The translations under genes and the position numbers were made by a program. From contig PMYY01000095.1 of assembly GCA_003170655.1 (NCBI GenBank), positions 16,854-22,758 on the forward strand: a DNA stretch of 5,905 bases, in the 5' to 3' direction. Shown here one piece after another: positions 5,866 to 5,905 of the stretch. Every line of letters begins with the position of its first letter. Position 1 is the stretch's first letter. Source of the DNA: Nitrospiraceae bacterium. Its GTDB lineage: Bacteria > Nitrospirota > Thermodesulfovibrionia > Thermodesulfovibrionales > Dissulfurispiraceae. The notes below the pieces were generated by a model. The model did not search any database. It saw only the letters and a program-made list of their open reading frames with translations, and was not told the origin of the DNA.

Positions 5866-5905
5866 AGGAACGCCTGTTTTTTATAGATACGAATACCCAT
5901 CCGCC

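Noticed and set aside
5763..5905. Open minus-strand frames entering from the right edge (for example one ending ADGYSYL at 5881, another running into engB) as the end of an upstream gene.
   Set aside because: They are too short to recognise, and coding cannot be told from chance in 81 bases.

Overview
The window looks like core chromosome of a Gram-negative bacterium. The first gene encodes an outer-membrane beta-barrel. The DUF177/YceD protein, L32, PlsX and FabH have the style I associate with Deltaproteobacteria/Desulfobacterota, such as syntrophic or sulfate-reducing lineages. That placement rests on the general look of the proteins, not on a search, and is tentative. I see no phage, insertion-sequence, CRISPR, tRNA or rRNA signals.

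Layout, left to right. (1) Bases 1-725, + strand: the C-terminal 240 codons of an outer-membrane protein resembling the alginate-export porin family, cut by the window edge. A strong rho-independent terminator follows at 743-782. (2) Bases 860-3545, + strand: a tight four-gene operon, yceD-like (DUF177), rpmF (L32), plsX and fabH. It is driven by a near-consensus sigma-70 promoter (TTGACA, 18 bp, TATAAT) whose -10 box lies only 13 bases before the first start codon. Its gaps are 4 nt, 2 nt and an 8-nt overlap. It links a ribosome-associated factor and a ribosomal protein to the first steps of phospholipid synthesis (PlsX makes acyl-phosphate) and fatty-acid synthesis (FabH condenses acetyl-CoA with malonyl-ACP). 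(3) Bases 3551-5824, - strand, converging on fabH with a 5-bp gap: engB/ysxC (ribosome-assembly GTPase), then a stomatin-like SPFH/band-7 protein (slipin), then a TVP38/TMEM64-type VTT-domain membrane protein. (4) Bases 5825-5905: non-coding as far as I can see, with a small hairpin.

Both gene sets combine ribosome biogenesis (YceD, L32, EngB) with membrane functions (PlsX, FabH, slipin, VTT protein). The region is mostly ordinary. The points worth a second look are start-site and transcript details: a probably leaderless yceD transcript, a possible ATT start for the VTT gene, a convergent junction with no terminator, and a slipin next to a VTT protein rather than NfeD. I found no convincing evidence of a new biological system.
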